A stretch of 64,000 bases of DNA, taken from Mesorhizobium sp. L-2-11. Its GTDB lineage: Bacteria > Pseudomonadota > Alphaproteobacteria > Rhizobiales > Rhizobiaceae. Location of the stretch: assembly GCF_016756595.1 (NCBI RefSeq), contig NZ_AP023257.1:248001-312000 (forward strand), in the 5' to 3' direction. This document shows positions 37,572-47,422 of the stretch, one piece after another. The position numbers and the translations under genes were made by a program. The notes beneath the pieces were generated by a model, which did not search any database, was not told the origin of the DNA, and saw nothing but the letters and a program-made list of their open reading frames with translations. Within the stretch, counting starts at the first letter, position 1; each line of letters opens with the position of its first letter.

Positions 37572-39340
37572 TCGAGTTCATCGCCCAGAACATGGCGCCG
37601 ATCATGTTCGCCTCGCTGGTCATCTTCCTGCTGATCGGCTACCCGGTCGCCTTCTCGCTCGCCGCCAACGGCCTGCTGTTCTTCTTCATCGGTGTTGTGC
37701 TGTCACCCTATTCGGGCGGATCGATCAATCTCGCCTGGCCGCTGCTGCATGCGCTGCCGGACAATTTCTACGGCAGCCGGGTAATGTCAAACGACACGCT
37801 GCTGGCCATCCCGTTCTTCACCTTCATGGGCATCGTGCTCGAGCGATCGGGCATGGCCGAGGACCTGCTCGACACGATCGGCCAATTGTTCGGGCCGATC
37901 CGCGGCGGCCTCGCCTATGCCGTGATCTTCGTCGGCGCGCTGCTTGCCGCAACCACGGGCGTGGTGGCTGCTTCCGTCATCGCCATGGGGCTGATCTCGC
38001 TGCCGATCATGCTGCGCTACGGCTATGACCGCCGTGTGGCATCCGGCGTCATTGCCGCATCGGGCACGCTCGCCCAGATCATCCCGCCGTCGCTGGTGCT
38101 GATCGTTCTGGCCGACCAGCTCGGTCGCTCGGTTGGCGACATGTATGCGGGTGCGCTGATCCCGGGGCTGGTTCTGACCAGCCTTTACACGATGTATATC
38201 GTGATCATGTCGATCGTCAGGCCGAACTCGATGCCGGCCCTGCCGCTGGAGGCCCGCACCCTCGGCCACGGTGTCCTGTCACTGCTGGTCGCGGTGCTGG
38301 CGGCGATGGTGGTTTCCTACGCGGCCTATCGCTATCTTGCGTCCTCGCAGGGCCAGAACGCCGACATCCTCGGCGCCACCATCGGCGTGATCTCCATATA
38401 CGTTGTGGCGATCGCCGACCAGCGCCTGAAGATCAACATGATGTCGCGGCTGGCGCAGCAGGTGATCATCGTGCTGATCCCGCCACTGGCGCTGATCTTC
38501 CTGGTGCTGGGCACCATCTTCCTCGGCATCGCCACGCCGACCGAAGGCGGCGCCATGGGCGCTGTCGGCGCACTGATCATGGCGGCGATGAAGGGGCGGC
38601 TGTCGCTGGACGTGATCAAGCAGGCGCTGGCGTCGACGACGCGGCTATCGTCGTTCGTGCTGTTCATCCTGATCGGCGCGCGAGTGTTCTCGCTCACTTT
38701 CTACGGCGTCAACGGCCATGTCTGGGTCGAGCACCTCCTGACATCGCTGCCGGGCGGCGAGATCGGCTTCCTGATCGGCGTCAACATCCTCGTCTTCCTG
38801 CTCGCCTTCTTCCTCGATTTCTTCGAACTCGCCTTCATCATCGTGCCGCTTTTGGCGCCGGCCGCCGACAAGCTCGGTATCGACCTGATCTGGTTCGGCG
38901 TGCTGCTCGGCGTCAACATGCAGACCAGCTTCATGCATCCACCCTTCGGCTTCGCGCTGTTCTACCTGCGTTCGGTCGCCGCCCGCGTACCCTATCTCGA
39001 TCGCCTCACCGGCAAAAAGATCGCGCCGGTAACCACCGGCCAGATCTATTGGGGGGCGGTGCCATTCGTTTGCATCCAGGTCATCATGATCGGCTTGACC
39101 ATCGCCTTCCCGCAAATGGTGATGCACTACAAGGGCACGGCAGCGGACCCGGGCACGATCGACTACCAGGTGCCGGAAACGCCGAGCCTGTCGCCGCTCG
39201 GCGTTCCGCCAGCGGATGGCGGTACGGCGCCGACTGCGCCTGCACCAGATCTGTCGCAGCCGCCGAATTTCGGTGAAACGCCGGCTGCCAAGCCGGCAGC
39301 GCCAGCGCCCGATCTGTCCCAACCACCAACTTTCAATTGA
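37568..39340 (+). CDS. dctM: TRAP transporter large permease (DctM), with proline-rich C-terminal tail
   Basis: A 590-residue membrane permease with about twelve to fourteen hydrophobic segments. Motifs are IGYPVAFSLAANG, LLAIPFFTFMGIVLERSGMAEDLL, AASGTLAQIIPPSLVLIVLADQ and VNMQTSFMHPPFGFALFYLR. It imports carboxylates or similar anions, driven by an ion gradient, with DctP and DctQ. A tail of about 50 residues follows the last helix, repeating APDLSQPPNF and APDLSQPPTFN; this is not usual for DctM. Start GTG overlaps the dctQ stop. Confidence 0.92.
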   Translation: MIEFIAQNMAPIMFASLVIFLLIGYPVAFSLAANGLLFFFIGVVLSPYSGGSINLAWPLLHALPDNFYGSRVMSNDTLLAIPFFTFMGIVLERSGMAEDLLDTIGQLFGPIRGGLAYAVIFVGALLAATTGVVAASVIAMGLISLPIMLRYGYDRRVASGVIAASGTLAQIIPPSLVLIVLADQLGRSVGDMYAGALIPGLVLTSLYTMYIVIMSIVRPNSMPALPLEARTLGHGVLSLLVAVLAAMVVSYAAYRYLASSQGQNADILGATIGVISIYVVAIADQRLKINMMSRLAQQVIIVLIPPLALIFLVLGTIFLGIATPTEGGAMGAVGALIMAAMKGRLSLDVIKQALASTTRLSSFVLFILIGARVFSLTFYGVNGHVWVEHLLTSLPGGEIGFLIGVNILVFLLAFFLDFFELAFIIVPLLAPAADKLGIDLIWFGVLLGVNMQTSFMHPPFGFALFYLRSVAARVPYLDRLTGKKIAPVTTGQIYWGAVPFVCIQVIMIGLTIAFPQMVMHYKGTAADPGTIDYQVPETPSLSPLGVPPADGGTAPTAPAPDLSQPPNFGETPAAKPAAPAPDLSQPPTFN

Positions 39341-39359
39341 CGTCGGAGGCTCCACAGAC

Positions 39360-40381
39360 ATGAAAGCGGTGCGGCTGGAGGGCGTCGGCAGCATCATTCT
39401 TCGGGAGGTCGACAAGCCCGTGGCCGGGCCGGACGATCTCCTGGTGCGGATCGAGGCATGCGGGGTCTGCGGCACCGACCGGCATCTTTTCCATGGTGAA
39501 TTTCCCTGTACGCCGCCGGTGACGCTCGGACATGAATTCTCCGGGATCGTCGAGGCGATTGGAACCGCCGTGTCCGGCTTTTCGGACGGCGATCGCGTCA
39601 CCGGCGACCCCAACATCGCCTGCGGGCGCTGTCCGCACTGCCACGCCGGTCGCGTCAATCTTTGCCATAATCTGGTTGCCATCGGCATCCGCCGCGACGG
39701 CGGCTTCGCCGAATATGTCGTGCTGCCTAACAAGCAGGCCATTCTCCTCCCGAAAGACCTGAAGCCGAAGCATGGCGCGTTCTGCGAGCCGCTTGGCTGC
39801 TGCCTGCATGGCGTCGACCTGGCGCAGATCCGACCCGGCTCCGCGGTCGCCGTGCTTGGCGGCGGCGTGATCGGCCTGCTCACGGTGCAACTGGCGAGGC
39901 TTGCCGGCGCGACGACAATCATCCTGTCGACGCGCCAGGCCTCGCGGCGTGCCCTTGCCAAAGAACTGGGCGCGACGGCAACGGTCGACCCAACCGCTTG
40001 CGATATCATCGACACGGTCGTCGGTCCGTCGGGCCTCATGCCAGGCGGCGTCGATGTGGTGTTCGAATGTGCTGGCGTAAGAGAGACGGTCGAGCAATCG
40101 ATGCGGCTCGCCAGGGCCGGTGGCGTAGTTATCGCCGTCGGCGTGATGCCTCAAGGCATGAAGGCCGAATTCGAGCCTTTCGACCTGTTGTTCCGGGAAT
40201 TGAGGGTGCTGGGCTCGTTCCTCAATCCGTTTACGCATCGCCGGGCTGCCGATCTCATCGCCTCGGTGCGATCGAGATCGACAAGCTCATCTCCCGGCAG
40301 GTGACGCTTGAGGAGGCGGCTGCGGTGATCGCCAATCCGCCTGCGCCAGGCGAGGTCAAGGTGCTGGTCGTACCGGGCTGA
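39360..40381 (+). pseudogene. Zinc-dependent alcohol dehydrogenase family, frameshifted near the 3' end
   Basis: The N-terminal part is an intact MDR enzyme: catalytic zinc ligands in CGVCGTDRH and GHEFSG, structural zinc cysteines in CGRCPHCHAGRVNLC, and the NAD-binding VLGGGVIGLL. The frame is correct up to RRAADLIAS (about 40265), then reads RSRSTSSSPGR and stops at 40304. In the +1 frame the natural ending AIEIDKLISRQVTLEEAAAVI...EVKVLVVPG continues to 40381. One missing G around 40265-40267 explains it (341 codons if restored). It lies 17 nt after dctM and probably belonged to that operon. A sequencing error remains possible. Confidence 0.85.
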
Positions 40382-40401
40382 TCGGCAATCGAAGCGCTTC
40401 G

Positions 40402-40430
40402 GCGCCACGCGTCCGAAGAACGCGTGGCGC
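40402..40430. terminator. Inverted repeat between convergent genes, probable bidirectional terminator
   Basis: GCGCCACGCG (40402-40411) pairs with CGCGTGGCGC (40421-40430) across a 9-nt loop, followed by TAAAA. It sits between the 3' ends of the alcohol dehydrogenase and dctP. Confidence 0.75.
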
Positions 40431-40441
40431 TAAAACTGTTG

Positions 40442-41569
<1,128 letters not shown>

Positions 41570-41838
41570 TCAACAGACCGACGTTCGGGAGATGCTTTGT
41601 GCCCCGGATCGGCTTCGCGGCAAACAATACACGGGCAAGAAGTCGAGTCCAGCCATGCGAGCCGGTTTTGCCGGCGGCGTTTTGGCGAAATACGCGGCGC
41701 GAACGCACCTCCTGCAACTTAAGTCTAACGCCCCTTCCGTGGCCCATGCGACATGCCGAACTTGTCATGGCAAAGCGTCGTCGGATCGCCTATTTTAAAG
41801 GCAGAACAACCCTTGCTCTGAATGGACCCGGATCAAAA

Positions 41839-42612
41839 ATGCAGCAGCCGCTAGTCGCCATATCGACCGACGTCCGCCAGTTCGACAACTACACCTGGCA
41901 TGCCGCTCCGCAGCAATATCTGGAGGCGGCGCTTTCGGCCGCTGGCGTGTTCCCGGTGCTGGTGCCATCCTTCGGCGACCGGCTCGATTTCGATGAACTC
42001 CTGTCATCGGTCGACGGCGTCATGATCACCGGCTCGAAGTCCAATGTGCATCCCTCGCTCTATGGCGGCGATGCCAGCGAGGCCAACGGCCCCTACGATC
42101 CGGCCCGCGACGCCACGACGCTGCCACTGATCCGCAAGGCAGTGGAGCGCGGCGTGCCGCTGCTTGCCATCTGCCGCGGCATCCAGGAGATGAATGTGGC
42201 GCTGGGCGGGACGCTGGCCACAGAAATCCAGGAGCGCGATGGGTCGCTGGACCATCGCGCACCGGCGAGCGACAATCAGGACGAACGCTTCGCCATCCGC
42301 CAGACCATTTCGATCAAGCCCGGAAGCTGCCTCGCCGGCGAGTTCGGGGCAGGCGACATCATGGTCAATTCGGTGCACCGCCAGGCCATCGACCGGCCCG
42401 GCCCGAAGCTGCAGATAGAGGCGGTCGCCACTGACGGCACGGTCGAGGCGGTTTCGGTGCGCGACGCCCGCGCGTTCGCCGTCGGCGTCCAGTGGCATCC
42501 CGAATACTGGGTCAAGTCGGACAGCGTCTCAGCAAGGATATTCCGCGCCTTTGGCGACGCGGTGCGCCTGCACGCCGTGGCGAAATCCGGCGCACGGGCC
42601 GCCGCGGAATAG
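41839..42612 (+). CDS. Peptidase C26 / gamma-glutamyl-gamma-aminobutyrate hydrolase-like amidase
   Basis: A 257-residue class-I glutamine-amidotransferase-fold hydrolase. The Cys nucleophile is in LLAICRGIQEMNVALGG, His and Glu in VGVQWHPEYW, and MITGSKSNVHPSLYGG in the usual place. Members hydrolyse gamma-glutamyl-GABA (PuuD) in putrescine breakdown or related gamma-glutamyl amides. Glutamine-synthetase-family and aminotransferase genes lie about 10 kb downstream, a possible but distant link. ATG at 41839. Confidence 0.9.
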   Translation: MQQPLVAISTDVRQFDNYTWHAAPQQYLEAALSAAGVFPVLVPSFGDRLDFDELLSSVDGVMITGSKSNVHPSLYGGDASEANGPYDPARDATTLPLIRKAVERGVPLLAICRGIQEMNVALGGTLATEIQERDGSLDHRAPASDNQDERFAIRQTISIKPGSCLAGEFGAGDIMVNSVHRQAIDRPGPKLQIEAVATDGTVEAVSVRDARAFAVGVQWHPEYWVKSDSVSARIFRAFGDAVRLHAVAKSGARAAAE

Positions 42613-42633
42613 TTCAGCCGTCGGACGTCGACG

Positions 42634-43029
42634 TCAATCGCTGCTGGCCGCCAGCGACAGCAGCGGCAGGGCTGGTTCGTAGGATTCATAACCGTGGCCG
42701 TCGGCGACGCCGAAAGTGACGATCGGGTCGATGCCGTTCGCGCTGAAGGTGACCGTGCCGTCATCCTGCTCACGCCAGAATTTCGCGCGCTCGATGCCGG
42801 GCAACACCCGGTGGCAATTCGCAGTGACCGTCAACAGCGACAGGCCATGCGCAACCTCAGTGCCGCGCTTGACCGCGCAGGACGCCTCGTCGCCATTGGC
42901 TACCAGGCGGTAGTCGCCGGGCGACTGCGCTGACTCATCGGCTGTGCGGCCTTCGCCTCCGCCGCTGTGAAACAGCTGAACGCTGCCGAGCAGCGCGGCC
43001 ACCGCTATCAATGCAGCAAGTGCTTTCAT
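42634..43029 (-). CDS. Exported AprI/Inh-like protein (possible metalloprotease inhibitor)
   Basis: A 131-residue exported protein. MKALAALIAVAALLGSVQLF is a signal or anchor. The mature domain has two Cys (ASCAVKRG, TANCHRVL) and a WREQDDGTVTFSANGID segment, which resembles the eight-stranded inhibitor family AprI/Inh (the pattern GDYxLxxxGxxxCxVxL...C...W...DDGTVTF). Homology is suggested by pattern only. No alkaline protease gene is in this window. Confidence 0.6.
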   Translation of the reverse strand: MKALAALIAVAALLGSVQLFHSGGGEGRTADESAQSPGDYRLVANGDEASCAVKRGTEVAHGLSLLTVTANCHRVLPGIERAKFWREQDDGTVTFSANGIDPIVTFGVADGHGYESYEPALPLLSLAASSD

Positions 43030-43119
43030 CTGCTTTCTCCGCATGTTTGGCGATAGATGAAGAATGATGTCAAAGTGTTAAGCCGTCGTTAATCGTTAAC
43101 AAATAGGAAAGCATGCCGC

Positions 43120-44103
43120 TCAGCTGCGCGCCTTGACCTTTTCCGTTTCCGGCACCGGCGTCAGCGCCCTCCCTTGCGAAAACCAGGAAATCAGATTGTC
43201 GACGCACAGATCGGCCATGGCGCGGCGGGTATGTTCCGAAGCCGAGCCGACATGCGGCAAAAGTGAGGTGTTGGGGGCGCCGAGCAGCGCCCGCGGCACG
43301 TTCGGCTCGTCGGCGAAGACATCGAGCCCGGCAGCGGCGATGGTGCCGCCGGCAAGCGCCGCGGCAAGTGCTGCCTCGTCGACCGTGCTGCCGCGGCCGA
43401 TGTTGACGAAGACGCCATTCGGGCCGAGCGCCGACAGGATCTCGGCGTTGACCGCCTTTTCCGTCGAGGCGCCGCCGGGCGCCACCGAGATCAGCGTATC
43501 GACCGCCTCGGCAAGGCCTTTCAGCGTGCCGTGGTAATCGTAGGGCAAGCCTTCGACCTGGCGCCGGTTGTGATAGGCGATCGGCAGCCCGAAGGCCTCC
43601 AGCCGGCGCGCAATGGCAAGGCCGATGCGGCCCATGCCGAAAATGCCGGCACGACGGCCGCGCAAGGTCAGCCGGCTTAGCGGATAGTTGCCGTTGCGTG
43701 CCCAACTACCGTCGCGCAGCCAGGTCTCGGCGCGCGGCAACTCGCGGACGGTGTTGATCAAAAGCCCGATCGCCGTATCGGCGACCTCCTCGGTCAGCAC
43801 ATCCGGCGTGTTGGTGACCATGACGCCGCGCTGTGCTGCGTGACGGGCATCGACCGAATCATAACCGACGCCGAAATTGGCGATGATCTCGAGATTCGGC
43901 AGCGCGTCGATGAGGGCTGCGTTGATCCCGCCAAAGGCGGCAATGCCGCGCACCGTCCGGCGCATCTCGTCGGTGACCAGCGACGCATCAGGCCGTTCGA
44001 TCCAGACGCGGCTGAACGTCCGGTCGATGCGGCCGACCGCGTGGTCGTTGAACTGGCCAGGCACCAGAATGGCGACTGCTTGCTGCTGTTCGGCTTTTGT
44101 CAT
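43120..44103 (-). CDS. 2-hydroxyacid dehydrogenase (glyoxylate/hydroxypyruvate reductase-like)
   Basis: A 327-residue D-isomer-specific 2-hydroxyacid dehydrogenase. It shows ANFGVGYDSVD, the nucleotide-binding GIFGMGRIGLAIARRLEAFG with Arg/Asn ending (YHNRRQ), VNIGRGSTVDEAALAAAL, the catalytic Glu region GLDVFADEPNVP, and His in LLPHVGSASEHTRRAM. It reduces 2-oxo acids such as glyoxylate or hydroxypyruvate with NAD(P)H. The ATG overlaps the LacI-family regulator stop by 4 nt, indicating one operon with that regulator. Confidence 0.92.
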   Translation of the reverse strand: MTKAEQQQAVAILVPGQFNDHAVGRIDRTFSRVWIERPDASLVTDEMRRTVRGIAAFGGINAALIDALPNLEIIANFGVGYDSVDARHAAQRGVMVTNTPDVLTEEVADTAIGLLINTVRELPRAETWLRDGSWARNGNYPLSRLTLRGRRAGIFGMGRIGLAIARRLEAFGLPIAYHNRRQVEGLPYDYHGTLKGLAEAVDTLISVAPGGASTEKAVNAEILSALGPNGVFVNIGRGSTVDEAALAAALAGGTIAAAGLDVFADEPNVPRALLGAPNTSLLPHVGSASEHTRRAMADLCVDNLISWFSQGRALTPVPETEKVKARS

Positions 44104-45122
44104 GCACGTTCCACTGGTTTGCCGGTCGACTGCCGCACATGCAGTTCCGGCTTGATCAGTTCCTGCGACGGCCGCACCATTTGCCCATTGAGCTTGTCGA
44201 GCAGCGCGCTGGCGGCGCGGCGGCCGACTTCACGCTGGCCATTCCACACGGTGGTCAGCGCCGGCGTCGCGATCGCTGCTTCCTCGAGATCGTCATAGCC
44301 GGTCACGGATATGTCAATGCCTGGCACCAGCCCGGCGCGTGCAATGCCGTTCATCAGGCCGATAGCGACGAGGTCGTTCCAGCAGCAGGCGGCGGTCGGC
44401 TTGTCCTTCAGCGCCAGGAACTGTCCGGCGGCCTCGAAGCCAGCCTGTTTGGTGCGCGGGCCGGGGATGCGCCACGACGGCCTGACCTCCAGCCCTGCCG
44501 CCTCCATGGCGTTGAGATAGCCCTGGTAGCGGTCGCGGCCGGTGGAGGTCTGGTCGGTGCCGCCGATCATAGCGATGCGTTTGTGGCCGAGCGAGATCAG
44601 ATGGTTGGTGGCTAGCCCGGTGCCATAGGCATCGTCGCCGCGAAACACCGGCACGTCGGCGCCTTCGACGGTGCGTGCGATCAGCACCGCCGGCAGGCCG
44701 TTTTCCTCGGCCATGAAGATGTCTTCGGGCGGCGTGCCGATGGCCGGCGACATGATGACGCCGTCGGCGCCAAGCTGCAGAAGCGTGTCTATGAAGGTGC
44801 GCTGCTTTTCCAGCTGATCGTAATGGTTCGACAGGATGAAGGTCTGCCGGCTGCGGTCGAGCTCGCTTTCGATCGAGCGCAGGATCTCGGCGAAGAAGGG
44901 ATTCATGATGTCGTGGACGACGACGCCGACGATGCCCGAACGCGAGGTGCGCAGGCTGGCGGCGCGGCGATTGTAGATATAGCCGATGGCGCGGGCATGT
45001 TCCTTGATGCGGTCGCGGGTGATTCCAGCAACCAGCGGGCTGTCGCGCAGGGCCAGCGAGACCGTGGCCGTGGACACACCGAGCGCATCCGCGATCGTCG
45101 AAAGCTTGATCTTCTGTGCCAG
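44100..45122 (-). CDS. LacI family transcriptional regulator, CTG start proposed
   Basis: A 340-residue regulator. The N-terminal HTH reads KIKLSTIADALGVSTATVSLALRDSPLV with a hinge region, followed by a periplasmic-binding-protein-like ligand domain (GIVGVVVHDIMNPFFAEIL, DGVIMSPAIG, PAVLIARTVEG, VTGYDDLEEA). The usual GTG start at 45077 would remove the first HTH helix. A CTG at 45122 preceded by GGGGGAG restores the complete HTH, so I chose it. No ATG, GTG or TTG is found in frame between that point and a position that would spoil the HTH. The gene is coupled to the dehydrogenase it probably regulates. Confidence 0.85.
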   Translation of the reverse strand: MAQKIKLSTIADALGVSTATVSLALRDSPLVAGITRDRIKEHARAIGYIYNRRAASLRTSRSGIVGVVVHDIMNPFFAEILRSIESELDRSRQTFILSNHYDQLEKQRTFIDTLLQLGADGVIMSPAIGTPPEDIFMAEENGLPAVLIARTVEGADVPVFRGDDAYGTGLATNHLISLGHKRIAMIGGTDQTSTGRDRYQGYLNAMEAAGLEVRPSWRIPGPRTKQAGFEAAGQFLALKDKPTAACCWNDLVAIGLMNGIARAGLVPGIDISVTGYDDLEEAAIATPALTTVWNGQREVGRRAASALLDKLNGQMVRPSQELIKPELHVRQSTGKPVERA

Positions 45123-45142
45123 CGCCTTGCGCTCCCCCGACG

Positions 45143-45204
45143 ATCTAGAGCTGATCCATGATCTCCAGCGAAAACCGGATGCCCGTATTCGGGATCATGG
45201 TCTA
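45143..45204. repeat. Intergenic palindromic repeat upstream of lacI-family gene
   Basis: CCATGATC (45156-45163) pairs with GATCATGG (45193-45200), and an outer CTAGA/TCTAA pairing is nearly symmetric. The interior CGAAAACCGG/CCGTATTCGG is imperfectly complementary. It is of the same general type as other rhizobial intergenic palindromes; an operator role for the adjacent regulator cannot be excluded. Confidence 0.6.
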
Positions 45205-45222
45205 AACAGTTTAAACGCGGCC

Positions 45223-45414
45223 TTATGCCACCCTTCCGAAACAAATCAAAGTTTTTTTGCCAAGTGCCTCCACCTCGACGTCGAAGGCAGCGCGGCTGCG
45301 CACGCGAAGCCGGTGCTCGCGATGAACGATACAAAAGCCGCTGGCGACGATGACGGCAGCGCCGATGACACCCAGCATCAACAGGATGAACCGGTGTCGA
45401 TATGCATCAGGGAT
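45223..45414 (-). pseudogene. EamA/DMT-family transporter, C-terminal remnant
   Basis: The minus strand reads IPDAY, then a hydrophobic stretch and GAAVIVASGFCIVHREHRLR. This is the typical last-helix ending of EamA/DMT-superfamily exporters (GAxxIVASGLYIxHRE). Only about 40 matching residues remain; the rest of the transporter is absent. It starts inside the 3' end of the DUF2000 gene. Confidence 0.5.
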
Positions 45415-45814
45415 GCATGCGGGCACCCTTGGTGATCTTGTCGACAAGCTTCTTTTCGGCGCGCAGCGCGATGCCGACGACCTTGGCATCGTCGGGTGCG
45501 AATTCGGCAAAGACGGCGCGGTTCGCCGCGTCGTGACCGGTCGAAAACATTTCGTCGATGTAGAGCGAGGTCGTCACACCGCGCTCCAGCGCCCGTCGGT
45601 GGATCGCACTGAGCGTCGAGCGATCGGCCGAAAGCACGATGATCGGCTGGATCGAGAGCGGATTGTAGATATTGCCGGCGCGGTCGCGATAGGGTTCGCC
45701 GATGATGTCGCTATACTGCGCGACGATGCCGCTGGTCAGGAACGCGGTGACGTTGAGCTTTTGCCAGACGGGAAGGTCGTCCTGCAGCACGATTGCAAAT
45801 TTCGTGTCGAACAT
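45407..45814 (-). CDS. DUF2000 family protein
   Basis: A 135-residue protein of the DUF2000 family: MFDTKFAIVLQDDLPVWQKLNVTAFLTSGIVAQ, then GEPYRDRAGNIYNPLSIQPIIVLSA and LYIDEMFSTGHDAANR. Members are small cytoplasmic proteins with a peptidyl-tRNA-hydrolase-2-like fold and unknown function. The start is placed at 45814 where the conserved sequence begins. It is divergent from the AraC-family regulator (26 nt apart), which likely controls it. Confidence 0.87.
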   Translation of the reverse strand: MFDTKFAIVLQDDLPVWQKLNVTAFLTSGIVAQYSDIIGEPYRDRAGNIYNPLSIQPIIVLSADRSTLSAIHRRALERGVTTSLYIDEMFSTGHDAANRAVFAEFAPDDAKVVGIALRAEKKLVDKITKGARMHP

Positions 45815-45840
45815 GAGACATTTCCATTCGAGGTTTGTGA

Positions 45841-46728
45841 ATGAAGCGAATGTCACATGGTCTAGATGGCGAGGCCTTTCAGGGTCTTGGACGTTTGTGC
45901 GTCGACAGGGCTGAGAACTGCGTCATCCCGGCGCCCGATTGCGTCGGAATGGAGCGTATCGAGGCCCGGCTCCACGGCAGCGCCTTCGATCTCCATCGTC
46001 ACGATACCTACGCCATTGGCGTGACGCTGCATGGCGTACAGACCTTCCGGTATCGCGGCGCGACGCATCACAGCCTGCCCGGCCAGATTATCGTGCTCCA
46101 TCCCGACGAATTGCACGATGGCGGCGCCGGCACTGAAGACGGTTTGCGTTACAGGATGCTTTATCTGGAGCCGTCCATCGTGCTGGACTGCCTTGATCAG
46201 ACAGGCGCGTCGCTGCCTTTCGTCAGGAATGCCGTGGTGACGGATCCTGTTTTCCGCACGCGGCTGCTTTCGGCGCTCGGGCCGTTGGACCAGAAGCTGG
46301 ACGATCTGTTTGTCGCCGACTTCGTTGCGCAATTGATGCAAAGCCTGGCACGGCATGCGGACCTGCCGGCGAAACCGATCCCAAGAACAGCTTGGCGGGC
46401 TGCCGGCCTGGCACGCGACTATCTCGAAGGAAATGTCTTCCGTACCGTCCGTTCCGAGGAGCTGGAGGCGATCACCGGGCTCGATCGCTACGCCCTATCG
46501 CGGCATTTCCGTGCCGCTTTCTCCACCAGTCCGCACCGCTTCCTGTTGATGCGCCGGCTTCAACGAGCACGCCGCATGATAGAGGCGAGCGAGCCATTGG
46601 CTGAGATCGCAATAGCGGCCGGTTTCAGCGACCAAAGTCATTTCAGCAGGCAGTTCAAGAAGGCGTTCGGCGTCACGCCGGGCCGCTGGTCGGCCTTGGT
46701 CAATGCATCGTCAGCAGCCGCTGCCTGA
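45841..46728 (+). CDS. AraC family transcriptional regulator
   Basis: A 295-residue activator. The N-terminal cupin-like sensor (FDLHRHDTYAIGVTLHGVQTFRYRG, GQIIVLHPDELHDG) binds an unknown effector. The C-terminal double HTH has ITGLDRYALSRHFRAAFSTSPHRFLLMRRLQRARRMI and IAIAAGFSDQSHFSRQFKKAFGVTPGRW, the AraC/XylS signature. It is transcribed divergently from DUF2000; in many genomes such regulators pair with DMT exporters, and an exporter remnant lies just beyond DUF2000 here. Confidence 0.93.
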   Translation: MKRMSHGLDGEAFQGLGRLCVDRAENCVIPAPDCVGMERIEARLHGSAFDLHRHDTYAIGVTLHGVQTFRYRGATHHSLPGQIIVLHPDELHDGGAGTEDGLRYRMLYLEPSIVLDCLDQTGASLPFVRNAVVTDPVFRTRLLSALGPLDQKLDDLFVADFVAQLMQSLARHADLPAKPIPRTAWRAAGLARDYLEGNVFRTVRSEELEAITGLDRYALSRHFRAAFSTSPHRFLLMRRLQRARRMIEASEPLAEIAIAAGFSDQSHFSRQFKKAFGVTPGRWSALVNASSAAAA

Positions 46729-46744
46729 TGGCGTCAGCCGCGGA

Positions 46745-47215
46745 TCATTCGTCGGCGTCGATTTCATCATCGACGAGCACCATCTCTCCGTTCGAGAGGT
46801 TCGCCTCAACGCGAGCGAGCAGCTTGAACAGCGCCTTCTGGTCCTTTTTATCGAGCCCCTTCAGCGCCTGTTTCTCGGTCTTCTTCACCGATTTCTCGAT
46901 AGCGTGGATGATTTCGCGGCCGGTGTCTGTCAAAAAGATATGCGCTTGGCGGGCATCGGCGGAAGAAGCGCGTTTTTCCAGAAAGCCCTGCGCCTGCAGC
47001 CGGTTGATCGTCTTGGTGATGGTCGGCGGCCGAACACCGAGGCGACCGGCAAGATTGCCGGGCGTCTGCCCATCCTCACGGTCGAGCGCCAGCATGATCT
47101 GGTCCTGGCCGGCATAGAAGCCGTGCGCCAAAAGCCGCGCGGCGAGTGCCGTACGCGCCAGCCGCGCCGCCGAATGCAGCCGGCTCATTGTCGCAGTCTT
47201 GTCCGCCTTGGCCAT
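46745..47215 (-). CDS. MarR family transcriptional regulator
   Basis: A 156-residue winged-helix regulator. The DNA-recognition part is GNLAGRLGVRPPTITKTINRLQAQGFLEKRASSADARQAHIFLTDTGRE, the classical MarR signature with the D-x-R wing. An acidic tail ends DDEIDADE. It probably represses a neighbouring or own promoter in response to small aromatic ligands. ATG at 47215 follows AGAGGGA. It is convergent with the AraC gene and tandem with the frameshifted dioxygenase upstream. Confidence 0.9.
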   Translation of the reverse strand: MAKADKTATMSRLHSAARLARTALAARLLAHGFYAGQDQIMLALDREDGQTPGNLAGRLGVRPPTITKTINRLQAQGFLEKRASSADARQAHIFLTDTGREIIHAIEKSVKKTEKQALKGLDKKDQKALFKLLARVEANLSNGEMVLVDDEIDADE

Positions 47216-47422
47216 GGCTATCCCTCTTCGGCCGAACCGGTGTAGACAGCATAGCGGCAGCCGCCCGGTTGGCAATCGACGATCAAAAGATCCGGCTTTG
47301 CAAAACAGCTTTGCCGGCAAGCAATGCAGTGTCCGCCGTGGCTAATGCCAGATGATTATTTCAGTTAGATGACAAACGACTTTTCAGCGCAGGTGGATGC
47401 GTTCGGCAGGAGGATGCGGGAC

